From NCBI GenBank assembly GCA_050955045.1, contig JBPBQV010000003.1, forward strand, positions 58,531 to 122,530: a stretch of 64,000 bases of DNA, in the 5' to 3' direction. A program made the translations under genes and the position numbers. This DNA comes from Mucilaginibacter_A sp050955045. GTDB lineage: Bacteria; Bacteroidota; Bacteroidia; Sphingobacteriales; Sphingobacteriaceae. Below, piece after piece: positions 26,990 through 35,181 of this stretch (position 1 is the stretch's first letter; every line of letters starts with the position of its first letter). The notes beneath the pieces were generated by a model. That model saw only the letters and a list, made by a program, of their open reading frames with translations. It was not told the DNA's origin and did not search any database.

Positions 26990-29900
26990 CTATGCCAATC
27001 CTAACCACTTTTCGTCTAACTGGGTAAGTAGAATTAGAGATTTATCGTTACCAATTAAAGAAAAATCTACTGGCCAAGAGTCTCTTGGAGTATTTACTGT
27101 AGATCGTAAATTTGTTACAAACTTATTTTTAAAATATTCAGTTTTAAAAGACTTATAATGCTCTGCAATTTTTATTCTAGATATGTTTTTTTGAGAAACA
27201 TTCAATTTTTGGTAACTTAAATAGTCACTAATATGTTGAACGACTAACAAAAATATAGCTAGACTTATAAGACCCAAAGTGGTATAAACTGCCAATAACT
27301 TAATTAAGTTATACTTTAAAATATAAGGGAGTATTAGGTATAATGTAGTACCAAGTAATATCATAGCAAAAACTAATACAATCATTTGACGGAGCAGCTT
27401 CTTGCTTAGTGAAAAATCATCAAATACCCTTAATGTGATTATAAACATATCTAAAATTGGAAGAACAAATAATATTAGTATTTCGAAAAAAATATGTGCT
27501 TCATATTTCTTATCAATTGAACCGAATATTGTTAATATATCAATTATAGACATGTAGCTATAGTAATTTTTAGCTAAGCTTATTCCTGAAAGAAAAAATA
27601 TTGGAAAAAGTAGAAATCTTAAAGCATTTTCTGATTCGAAAAATACGCTTGTTATTGGTAATTTTTTTACAGAAGACATCTCTCCTATTAGTAAGAATCT
27701 AAATACAAAGAAAAAAAGTAAATTTATTAACCCAAGAGCAGGATTTTTAATAAATGTAACTATTAGTAACGCAATAAATATATAAATATCTAAAGTTTTT
27801 AATTGTGCATACAATAGAATACTATTAAAGGATTCTGATATAGAAAGTGTAAATAGCAACTCATTTTTCTGGTTTAAGAATTTCAAATAATCTAGTCTTG
27901 CTATACAAACCATTATTTTGTGTTTTAATACTTTATCTATTTTATTTAAATATCTACAGGACTGAATAGCTGTTTGATTAATCCACCAATTATTTATATT
28001 AAAGCATAATAATAATGCTTCTTGCATATAGGCTTGATCTAATATACCAGTTGCTTCTGTAGCAATTTTTGTTATTAAAGGGTGCCTTGAGGAGTTATAG
28101 TTTTTTATTAACTCCACTATTAAAGTACTAAGCTCTTCCTTAAACGAATTTAGACAGTTTATTCTTAATCGATATGCTTCTATTAGAAATCTTAAGCAAT
28201 GAATAGATCTTTTTAATTGTAATATGTTATCTACATTAATTTGTGAAACTTCCTTCCAGCAAAAATCTGCAATAGCAATTGCCATATCTTCTGGTGCAAT
28301 TTCACAGTAGAGAACTAATGCATCACGAAATCTAGAATCATTAGGAATTGATTCTAATTCAATTAAAGTAGGGTCTAGTAGATACTTTTGAATGACAAAA
28401 TACTCATTAAAGCGTCTATGAACGAAGCTGAATCGCTTTTCTTCGCCTCTACCAATCCTAGCAATACGAGCATATACTAATATATCTATAATGCTTTCGA
28501 TGTCAACTTCCCTAAATCGCTTCTTTAATTCATCCAGGGATGCCTCTAAACCTAAAGTCGTCTTACTTAACATAAACGCGGCAATTTCTATTGCGTAATT
28601 AATAATAATGCTTTTTGTAAGTGAATTTTTCTGGATAAGAATCTTACAAATCTCTAACCTGTTATTAATATAACTAGAAAACAAATCAGCTTGATTATTT
28701 GGTAGCTGATTATCATTGTCTTTTATATACGAATATATAAGACCGACAGCGAATGGATTGCTAGCAATTGGTAGTAAGTCGGTTCTTTCTTTAAAAATTA
28801 TTTTTATAATATTTTTATTTAGCGGAATATACTTATTAAGGGCCTCATTAATTTTATAATGAGAGAATGGTCTAACGTTTAGTGTGGTGTCTGCTTGAAA
28901 TTTAGAAGTTGGTTTTCTAAAATACCTTGATGCTAAAACACCCCTAGATTCGTGAGCACCACCTAGAAAATTATAAAGTATTTCAGAAAGTTTATCAATG
29001 AGCAATGAAGATTCGTCAACATCTAGAACTGATGGGATTTCATCAAAAGAATCAATGATGAAAAATAAATGGCCGTTTTCATATAATCTTTTAAAATATT
29101 TATTAATAAAGTCATCAGCAAAAATGTCTTTATTTTTAAGAAAGCCTAAGCAAAATTTATACAAATCATCAGGCGTAGGTTGATTAACTTCGCTCCACTT
29201 ACTATCTACCGTCCATTCTTTTAAGTTTACATAAATAGGTATTTTTCTGGTATCTAAAACCTCTGCGATTAAATCTCTACACAATTTCCTTAAAGCAACA
29301 CTTTTACCTGATCCCGGCTCTCCTAAAACTAAAAAAACCTTACTTCGGTAATTACTTTTTATAGCTTTAACTAAATTTGTGATCTTATTTTCTTTTCCTC
29401 TAAGTGTTTCTACTTCTGCATTTAAGGCTGTGAAATGTGCATCACTCCAATTAGCCTCATTATCAAATAAATCAATTCTATTTTTTAAAAAATTACAAAA
29501 TGACTTTAACCTATCATTGAAATCTCTTTCTGGGAAATTCTGGTCAAAATCATCTTTATGCTCCTTCATTATAGTTTTATCTTGCAGTAGATAATTAACG
29601 AAACACAATATAAGTGCTAGTAAAAAAAGCATAAGCAACACAAAAACAGTCTGCGTTGTTAATGCTTTTTGCCCAGTTAATTGAAAAAAGTGATTTAATT
29701 TATATAATAAATCCTTTGGTATTTTTTCATAAATTTTCGTTTGAGTCGAAGCCGTTGTAGCCAAAAAAACTATTATTCCAACAGTAACTCTTCGATATTT
29801 AACTTTCCCAAATTCCCTAGGAATAAAAAGTAAACAGATGAACCAAATATCAACTAGTATAAAAGCTGTATATAATACAGCTAGAATCCAGGATTGAATA

Positions 29901-29992
29901 ATATTTTCATTGTGCAGGAGTATTATTGCAAATACACTTAATGAAAAAATTATTAATAAAGAAAATTTAAATACTTTCAGGTTAAAATGCAT
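26990..29992 (-). CDS. Membrane-bound NACHT (STAND-type) NTPase, candidate defence protein
   Basis: 1000 aa. N-terminal membrane segments at about 8-28, 34-57, 69-80 and 112-136; a NACHT NTPase domain from about 215: Walker A GEPGSGKS at 224-231, Walker B LFFIIDSFDEIPS at 309-321; a helical region (about 480-720); and five or six further membrane segments (about 730-945) before a soluble tail. Bacterial NACHT proteins are known anti-phage sensors whose effector halves often damage the membrane; the C-terminal membrane cluster would fit that, but this is inference. Codon use is much more AT-rich (ATA, TTA, AGA) than that of neighbours and the gene lacks the short repeat common elsewhere, which points to recent acquisition. 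A single gene, flanked by gaps with decayed sequence. Confidence 0.88.
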   Translation of the reverse strand: MHFNLKVFKFSLLIIFSLSVFAIILLHNENIIQSWILAVLYTAFILVDIWFICLLFIPREFGKVKYRRVTVGIIVFLATTASTQTKIYEKIPKDLLYKLNHFFQLTGQKALTTQTVFVLLMLFLLALILCFVNYLLQDKTIMKEHKDDFDQNFPERDFNDRLKSFCNFLKNRIDLFDNEANWSDAHFTALNAEVETLRGKENKITNLVKAIKSNYRSKVFLVLGEPGSGKSVALRKLCRDLIAEVLDTRKIPIYVNLKEWTVDSKWSEVNQPTPDDLYKFCLGFLKNKDIFADDFINKYFKRLYENGHLFFIIDSFDEIPSVLDVDESSLLIDKLSEILYNFLGGAHESRGVLASRYFRKPTSKFQADTTLNVRPFSHYKINEALNKYIPLNKNIIKIIFKERTDLLPIASNPFAVGLIYSYIKDNDNQLPNNQADLFSSYINNRLEICKILIQKNSLTKSIIINYAIEIAAFMLSKTTLGLEASLDELKKRFREVDIESIIDILVYARIARIGRGEEKRFSFVHRRFNEYFVIQKYLLDPTLIELESIPNDSRFRDALVLYCEIAPEDMAIAIADFCWKEVSQINVDNILQLKRSIHCLRFLIEAYRLRINCLNSFKEELSTLIVELIKNYNSSRHPLITKIATEATGILDQAYMQEALLLCFNINNWWINQTAIQSCRYLNKIDKVLKHKIMVCIARLDYLKFLNQKNELLFTLSISESFNSILLYAQLKTLDIYIFIALLIVTFIKNPALGLINLLFFFVFRFLLIGEMSSVKKLPITSVFFESENALRFLLFPIFFLSGISLAKNYYSYMSIIDILTIFGSIDKKYEAHIFFEILILFVLPILDMFIITLRVFDDFSLSKKLLRQMIVLVFAMILLGTTLYLILPYILKYNLIKLLAVYTTLGLISLAIFLLVVQHISDYLSYQKLNVSQKNISRIKIAEHYKSFKTEYFKNKFVTNLRSTVNTPRDSWPVDFSLIGNDKSLILLTQLDEKWLGLA

Positions 29993-30123
29993 AAAATACT
30001 AGTTGCTTTGAACACAATAAACAGAAAAATAGAACCTAGTGATCGAAATATATAGCTCGGACTTATTCAGTGAAGGTTTTTAATCCTGCTTATTAAATCA
30101 ACAAAACAGCCAATCCTTGGAAG

Positions 30124-30369
30124 TCAGTATATATTAATAGACAAATTGTAAATATAACCTTTCCTTTCGTAAACATTTCTTGCATCAATCAAATTATTAT
30201 TCAAATAATCAAGCATTTTTTGCATTTCCTGCGGGCAAGTATCTACAATCCCAATCATCGAACTATGAATTCTTAATCTGAAAACAATAATATTACAAAC
30301 CCCTACCTTCCCTTCAACGGTTCTTCTTTTAAAACAAACCCATACGTACTGTAACTTTAGAAGAACACT
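30124..30369 (-). pseudogene. Possible protein fragment on the minus strand
   Basis: 81 open codons ending in TGA at 30124-30126. From an ATG at 30258 it would make 44 aa: MIGIVDTCPQEM, then KMLDYLNNNLIDARNVYERK. The composition looks protein-like, but there is no start codon for the upstream 37 codons, and it overlaps the decayed plus-strand fragment. I do not recognise it; treat as a remnant or chance ORF. Confidence 0.3.
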
Positions 30370-30483
30370 TCAACTTACCAGAATTTATAAAAAAACACCA
30401 AAAGAAGTAATAGACGAACGCAGTAGCCAAGCGCATAAATAGCACCGCTGCTGATGTAAAAAGTTCAGGCTTTGCTTACTTTT
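30342..30483 (+). pseudogene. Amidohydrolase N-terminal fragment, copy A (decayed)
   Basis: With frameshifts allowed it reads RTVTLEEHFNLPEFIKKH, KEVIDERSSQAHK, then TAADVKSSGF. The opening resembles the TLEEHFxxPEF start of amidohydrolase-2 family enzymes. The ATG is now ATA and stops interrupt every frame. A second, diverged copy lies at 34826-34970 in the same orientation, with similarity extending upstream of the gene start. Confidence 0.5.
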
Positions 30484-30574
30484 TTAAGAAATGTAAATTT
30501 TTAGTCGTCTGGATTATACGAGTTAACCTATATTTAACATCGCTTTTCAATCATCATTTGTATATTGCCTTTAT

Positions 30575-32044
30575 ATGTATAAAATTTTACCACTATTTCT
30601 TTTCGTTCTCTTCATCAATAATGGCTATGGCCAGCTTCCGGATTCGTTACAAATCAATGCAGGTTCCATCGGCACTGTTGCAAAAAACGGGTATCAGCCT
30701 TTGTGGCTGGTTTCCAACCGCTGGGGAGCAATTACAGATCAGCAATATGATGCTTCCACATATATCGGATTTAGCAACACCAATTATTTTGGTAAGTCGT
30801 ACGTCAGTAAATCCAATCCAACTGGGGTGGAGCAACCGATGTTTTACTTAAAATACGGTGCTAACCTGATTAATAACAATCATTTTCAAGATGTTACTTT
30901 CCAGGAAGCTTATTTAAAAGCGGGTTACAAACATTTGGAAATCCGGGCTGGCCGCTTTAAATATATTCCTGGTGAGGTTGATCAGGATTTGTCGAGCGGA
31001 TCACTCGGTGTAAGCGGAAACGCTTTGCCTATTCCGCAAATAACCATTGCGCTTACCGATTATGTAAACGTGCCTTTCACAAATGGCTGGTTGCAGGTAA
31101 AAGGGCAATTGAGCCATGGCTGGATGGGCAGTAACCGTTACCTGAGTTCTTATTATCATGAAAAAAACCTGTACCTGCGTGCAGGAAAGAAAAAGTTTAA
31201 GTTTTTTGCCGGCTTTCAGCATTATGTAGAATGGGGCGGTAAAAGAGAGAACATTCAATTAGACCGTTCTTTTGCCGGATTTTTAAATGTTTTATTAGCT
31301 ACCGACAATGCGGATGATGGTTCCGGGGTAAATGTTGGTGTGAAAAACGCATCTAACCGGGCAGGCGACCAGCGGGGAATGGTTGAACTGGGATTTGATC
31401 TGGAAACAAACCTAGCGATGCTACACTTTTACCACCAAACGCCTTTTGATGGTACCTGGGGCGTGAACATCAAAAATATCGACAACCTGTCGGGAATCAG
31501 CTTGATCCCAAAAAAGGAAAAAACAGTGCTAAAAAAAGTATTGCTCGAATTTATTTATACCAAACAAGCAGAAAATTATGCACCGGCAATAGGCCGGCAA
31601 GCTTATTACAACAATGGATATTATAAAACCGGTTGGGAATATAATCGCCGGATTGTAGGCACGCCGTTATTTATCAACCGTTCCAGGGCGCAGGATTATA
31701 CTTACTTTCAACAACAAGGTGTTAAACCATTTGATTGGAACGATAGTAATATTCCAGGTAATTCCAACATCATCTACAATAAAATCATCGGTGGGAATTT
31801 AGGTTTGATGCTACAATTCAGCGATAAATTTTCCGGTAAAACCAGGATTACTTATACCAACGGGCAGTTTCAGAACAGCGGACCTAATCTAAACCAGTTT
31901 TATACTTTGCAGGAGTTGTATTACAGCGTTTCTAAAAGTTTAAAAGTTTCTGCTGGTTTTGCCTTAGATGCCGGAGATTTCACACATAATACCGGAGGCT
32001 TGGTAGGTTTGCACTGGCAGTATCGTAAGGATTTGAGAAAGTAA
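30575..32044 (+). CDS. Capsule assembly Wzi family outer-membrane protein
   Basis: 489 aa with signal peptide MYKILPLFLFVLFINNGYGQ. Matches the Wzi family barrel: IGTVAKNGYQPLWLVSNRWG, YIGFSNTNYFG, AYLKAGYKHLEIRAGRF, LFINRSRAQDYTYFQQ. Wzi in Escherichia binds capsule at the cell surface, while in Bacteroidota it is often found near exopolysaccharide loci, which is not the case here. Stands alone, read rightward, with a 257-base gap afterwards. Confidence 0.88.
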   Translation: MYKILPLFLFVLFINNGYGQLPDSLQINAGSIGTVAKNGYQPLWLVSNRWGAITDQQYDASTYIGFSNTNYFGKSYVSKSNPTGVEQPMFYLKYGANLINNNHFQDVTFQEAYLKAGYKHLEIRAGRFKYIPGEVDQDLSSGSLGVSGNALPIPQITIALTDYVNVPFTNGWLQVKGQLSHGWMGSNRYLSSYYHEKNLYLRAGKKKFKFFAGFQHYVEWGGKRENIQLDRSFAGFLNVLLATDNADDGSGVNVGVKNASNRAGDQRGMVELGFDLETNLAMLHFYHQTPFDGTWGVNIKNIDNLSGISLIPKKEKTVLKKVLLEFIYTKQAENYAPAIGRQAYYNNGYYKTGWEYNRRIVGTPLFINRSRAQDYTYFQQQGVKPFDWNDSNIPGNSNIIYNKIIGGNLGLMLQFSDKFSGKTRITYTNGQFQNSGPNLNQFYTLQELYYSVSKSLKVSAGFALDAGDFTHNTGGLVGLHWQYRKDLRK

Positions 32045-32089
32045 GAGAGAAGAAAATTCAACGCTTTCTAAACTTCTAATCCAACGGTA

Positions 32090-32103
32090 ATACTTCTTTT
32101 ATC
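32090..32103 (-). repeat. Short dispersed repeat after wzi
   Basis: Minus-strand GATAAAAGAAGTAT, 46 bases beyond the Wzi stop. Confidence 0.75.
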
Positions 32104-32301
32104 AACCGAAAATCGTCAAGGCAAAAATCATCCTGAGTTGCTACCGAAGGATTTGATATAAATCTTTCAAGTTAAATCAGATATATTGAAGCAGGAATTT
32201 AAAAGGTGTTATGCTTAATATAACAATTGCTTCCTGATTTAACCAGTACAACAAACCTTCTTTGAAACGTTTACCAATGCAACACTAAACCAAACAAGTA
32301 A

Positions 32302-32682
32302 ATGAGCATAAAGAGTAATCTGGAAAATGCAGCTAACGGCCTGCAAATGATGAGCGAGTCGGAATATCCTTTTGAATATTTTAGTACAGAAAGCACTTCG
32401 ACTGATGAAGCCTTAGTTTTAAAGTTAACCAGTAAGCCCGAAGGTACATTGGTTTCGACAACTACGTTGGATAATTTGCTTCGTAACATGACTGATGCGG
32501 CGCAAGGCGCAGTAAGTCCTCAACAGGCCGGGCAGTACAAGCAAATGGCAGCAGTTTTAAAGGATACGTTACATGGCCTCACTGTTTATCGTGTCGGCGA
32601 AGTGCAGGTAGACGTTTTGATTATTGGCCTGACAGAAGAGGGAACTGCCGCGGGCATGCGAACCAAATTGATTGAAACCTAG
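32302..32682 (+). CDS. NuiA-like inhibitor of NucA-type nuclease
   Basis: 126 aa. Resembles the nuclease A inhibitor family (NuiA of Anabaena): LENAANGLQMMSESEYPFEYF at the start, ALVLKLTSKPEG, YRVGEVQVDVLIIGLTEEG near the end. No signal peptide, so cytoplasmic. The convergent neighbour 92 bases away is a DRGH-type DNA/RNA non-specific endonuclease, the known target class of NuiA; this makes the assignment firmer. In Anabaena the inhibitor protects the cell from its own nuclease. Confidence 0.8.
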   Translation: MSIKSNLENAANGLQMMSESEYPFEYFSTESTSTDEALVLKLTSKPEGTLVSTTTLDNLLRNMTDAAQGAVSPQQAGQYKQMAAVLKDTLHGLTVYRVGEVQVDVLIIGLTEEGTAAGMRTKLIET

Positions 32683-32695
32683 TCTCTCCTTAAAT

Positions 32696-32733
32696 ACAAA
32701 ATCCCTCCAGACAATTTTCCGGAAGGATTTTGT
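32696..32733. terminator. Bidirectional terminator between inhibitor and nuclease
   Basis: ACAAAATCC (32696-32704) pairs with GGATTTTGT (32725-32733), extended by a few inner pairs. It serves the two convergent genes. Confidence 0.75.
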
Positions 32734-32773
32734 AGCTTTTTATCCTAAAGTTTAAGAAAGAGAAACTCTGAAA

Positions 32774-34201
32774 TTAATTACCAGAATCTTTTTTAATCTT
32801 AACAGCATCTTGTACCGATTGTGGTAAGCTTGAAAGCAGGTTATAACCGGTTGCATTTTCGATGTCGCGAACAGTTACGATATACTGCTTCCAATCAACA
32901 TTAATCGAATTGATATTTGGCGTATTAATCGCGATTACTCTTGTAGCAGCACTTACCCTTGCTAAATCGTCGTTTCCAACTGGCAGTATCACTGCAACTT
33001 TCCAAACGTTGGATGGTACATTTACTTTCCCGCCATTGATAGATGTAACTACAGAAGCACTAGCGGAACCAACGCCACCAGACCCATAAGAACCCATAAT
33101 GATATAAACTTCATTTCCGGATAACACCTGCGTACGCAAATAACTTTCCAGCCCTTCCCAGGTTTTCTGGTTGTTTTGTGGTGCTTGCGGAATCATATTG
33201 GTCATCAGGAATGTTGCTGAGTTTGCCTCTGTAGAACTCGTCCGATCGCCGCTTGGACAGTTATGGCCACGGTCAAAACCGCTTCCTGAATACGAATTAT
33301 TCTGCACCTGATACCAGCCTGTAGGAAGGCCTGTAAAAGCTGCAAAATTATCCTGGCGGCCAACAGTGTTATTAGCATTAGCTGCATCTAAGTGCCAACT
33401 TACCCAGTTAGGTTCTCCTTTAGTCATGCTGTAACTTTCGATATAATAATGCTGGTCTATCAGGTAGTTCTCTGCCGCCACAATACTTGCCTGCGCGCCG
33501 CTAGGGTTACCCATTAACAGGTTACTGTTGTCGCCACTAACTGGAGGTGCGTCTGCACCTGCTACAGGAGTTCCTCTGCCTACGGTAACTGTAGAAGTGT
33601 TTGTGGTATCGGTAGGATTTGTATCTGTAGTTCCAATGGTTATTCCGGGATCACCTGTTCCTATAAAAGTAACATCATCTAAATTAATCCGGGTTGTGCC
33701 AACCTTTTTAATCTGAAACCGAACCTTACCGGTAGTGGTTACTTTAAACGAATCGGTTACTAATGTTGTACTGGTTTCCTTTATATCTGTTCCCAACTGA
33801 TTGTAAGTTTTACCACCGTCAGTTGATATTAACAACTGCCAGGTAGAGGCAGCGTCGTTTCCGTATTTAGCATGCTTAACAACTAATGTCGTCAGTCCAG
33901 AAATATCGAAATTCGTGCCGATATAACCGGTACGCAAACGAACAGATTTTGCACCATTCTTCACATCAGCGGCCATATTTCCAATTAGCGCGTCGTTAAA
34001 AGTCCATTCTCCCGTCGTTAGCTGCACATTGCCTGTGGCATAAGCTGCTTTAGTGCCGCTTTCAAAATCCTCCACCAACGAGTAAGGCTGCGGAACTGGT
34101 GTTGGGATAACAGGAGTTGGATCGTCAGGTACATCATTGTTTATACAAGAAGCAAGTGTAAGAACAAGAGATCCTAAGAGAAGTAAAGATTTAAATTTCA
34201 T
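32774..34201 (-). CDS. DNA/RNA non-specific endonuclease (NucA type), lipoprotein
   Basis: 475 aa from the Met at 34201 (MKFKSLLLLGSLVLTLASC), lipobox LASC; a Met 12 codons upstream is less likely. After the signal come an Ig/CBM-like beta domain (about 45-200: DFESGTKAAYATGNVQLTTG, VRFQIKKVGTTRINLDDVTF) and a C-terminal beta-beta-alpha-Me nuclease with DRGHNCPSGDRT and NQKTWEGLESYLR. The catalytic His is in DRGH. Surface-exposed nuclease for nucleic-acid scavenging or eDNA processing is likely. Pairs with the convergent NuiA-like inhibitor. Confidence 0.9.
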   Translation of the reverse strand: MKFKSLLLLGSLVLTLASCINNDVPDDPTPVIPTPVPQPYSLVEDFESGTKAAYATGNVQLTTGEWTFNDALIGNMAADVKNGAKSVRLRTGYIGTNFDISGLTTLVVKHAKYGNDAASTWQLLISTDGGKTYNQLGTDIKETSTTLVTDSFKVTTTGKVRFQIKKVGTTRINLDDVTFIGTGDPGITIGTTDTNPTDTTNTSTVTVGRGTPVAGADAPPVSGDNSNLLMGNPSGAQASIVAAENYLIDQHYYIESYSMTKGEPNWVSWHLDAANANNTVGRQDNFAAFTGLPTGWYQVQNNSYSGSGFDRGHNCPSGDRTSSTEANSATFLMTNMIPQAPQNNQKTWEGLESYLRTQVLSGNEVYIIMGSYGSGGVGSASASVVTSINGGKVNVPSNVWKVAVILPVGNDDLARVSAATRVIAINTPNINSINVDWKQYIVTVRDIENATGYNLLSSLPQSVQDAVKIKKDSGN

Positions 34202-34825
34202 GAAAACTTTTAATAAATTGTAAATAAAACACTCCAAGATTAACTCAAAATGAATTCAAAGTTATCGAATGTTGTACTCCAATTATTGTAAAAGTTTTAT
34301 GCCATTTTAATCATATCCTAATAAGATATTATATTAATTTAAAGTTTATAATTGTAATTAATCATTATATTTTTTGAAGAAAAACTTTAGTTAAAGTGTA
34401 TTATACAATTTAACTATTCGAAGAAAGAACTATTAAAAAACTAGCTCACGATACAGATAACATATTGTTTATCAAATAGATATAATTTGATCATCCATTA
34501 AGACAAATATAACTTTTAGGCTGGATTTAAAATTCAGATATAGCAAGTATAAATTACAAGTATAAACTTGCATTACCTACTTGTATCCAAGTTTGTAGAC
34601 AGTGTGCATCAATTTTATAAACCTGATGCGGAGATTTTAAACAATGATATTTAGACTTAATGCGTCAACCTTTTTTCTTATAACAACAATAGAAAAACTT
34701 TCACCTTCCCTCAGCTTTTAAGTTCCAATTTATTGTTTTTGAAATTACAATTTTGATAATTAAATTTTCATAGATCCCCTTAAAACAACAACATTACAAG
34801 CCTTACCTTTAACGCTTCCTCAAAC

Positions 34826-34970
34826 ATGCGTATTGTAACATTAGGAGAAAACTTCAACCTACCAGATTTTTAAAAAGAATACAAAAAGAAAGTATAGCCG
34901 AATGTGGCTGGAAGAGTGCAGAAAAACTGCATTGCTGATAATGCAAAAAGTTTAGGCTTTATTACCCGAA
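34826..34970 (+). pseudogene. Amidohydrolase N-terminal fragment, copy B (decayed)
   Basis: Starts with an intact ATG: MRIVTLGENFNLPDF then a stop; other frames continue KESIAECGWKSAEKLH and IADNAKSLGFI. Alignment with copy A at 30342 is clear over about 140 bases and also covers the stretch upstream of the start. Same orientation. Both look like remains of one gene duplicated and then lost. Confidence 0.5.
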
Positions 34971-35105
34971 TTTAAAGCATTTTTAGATATTGTGGAATTA
35001 CCAGCAGAAATTTAAAAAGGCTACCGTATGGTAACGCGGATGCATTATTGAAAGTTTAGATAGCTTTTAAGTAGATTTTTTTTTCAAGCCAATCCCAAAT
35101 AAACA

Positions 35106-35151
35106 GTGCTAAAAGAAGCATCGCGATTATTGCCGATACTTCTTTTAGCAC
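35106..35151. repeat. Paired short repeat (hairpin) after the alpha-galactosidase
   Basis: GTGCTAAAAGAAGCATCG (35106-35123) pairs with CGATACTTCTTTTAGCAC (35134-35151), 17 of 18 positions. The first bases outside the usual core (GTGC/GCAC) also pair, so the arms co-vary. Likely the terminator of the leftward gene that stops at 35182. Confidence 0.85.
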
Positions 35152-35181
35152 TAAAAAATAGTTAGCAAATATTCCTACTAC

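Larger units (their letters stand above)
29993..30574. other. Gap with decayed gene fragments
   Basis: 582 bases upstream of Wzi and of the NACHT gene. Contains a fragment of amidohydrolase type (30342-30483, plus strand) and an open minus-strand frame (30124-30369). No intact gene. Confidence 0.65.
34238..35181. other. Large gene-free gap (944 bases)
   Basis: Strongly AT-rich. No intact ORF. Contains the amidohydrolase-like fragment copy B (34826-34970) and a paired short repeat (35106-35151) just downstream of the alpha-galactosidase. The 34240-34800 part shows nothing. Confidence 0.65.

Noticed and set aside
26945..26990. tRNA-like anticodon arm (CAT) next to the NACHT stop, possible att site
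   Set aside because: Only the arm is tRNA-like. No acceptor stem, D arm or T arm pairs around it and no direct repeat was found on the other side of the NACHT gene. A simple terminator hairpin is the more economical reading.
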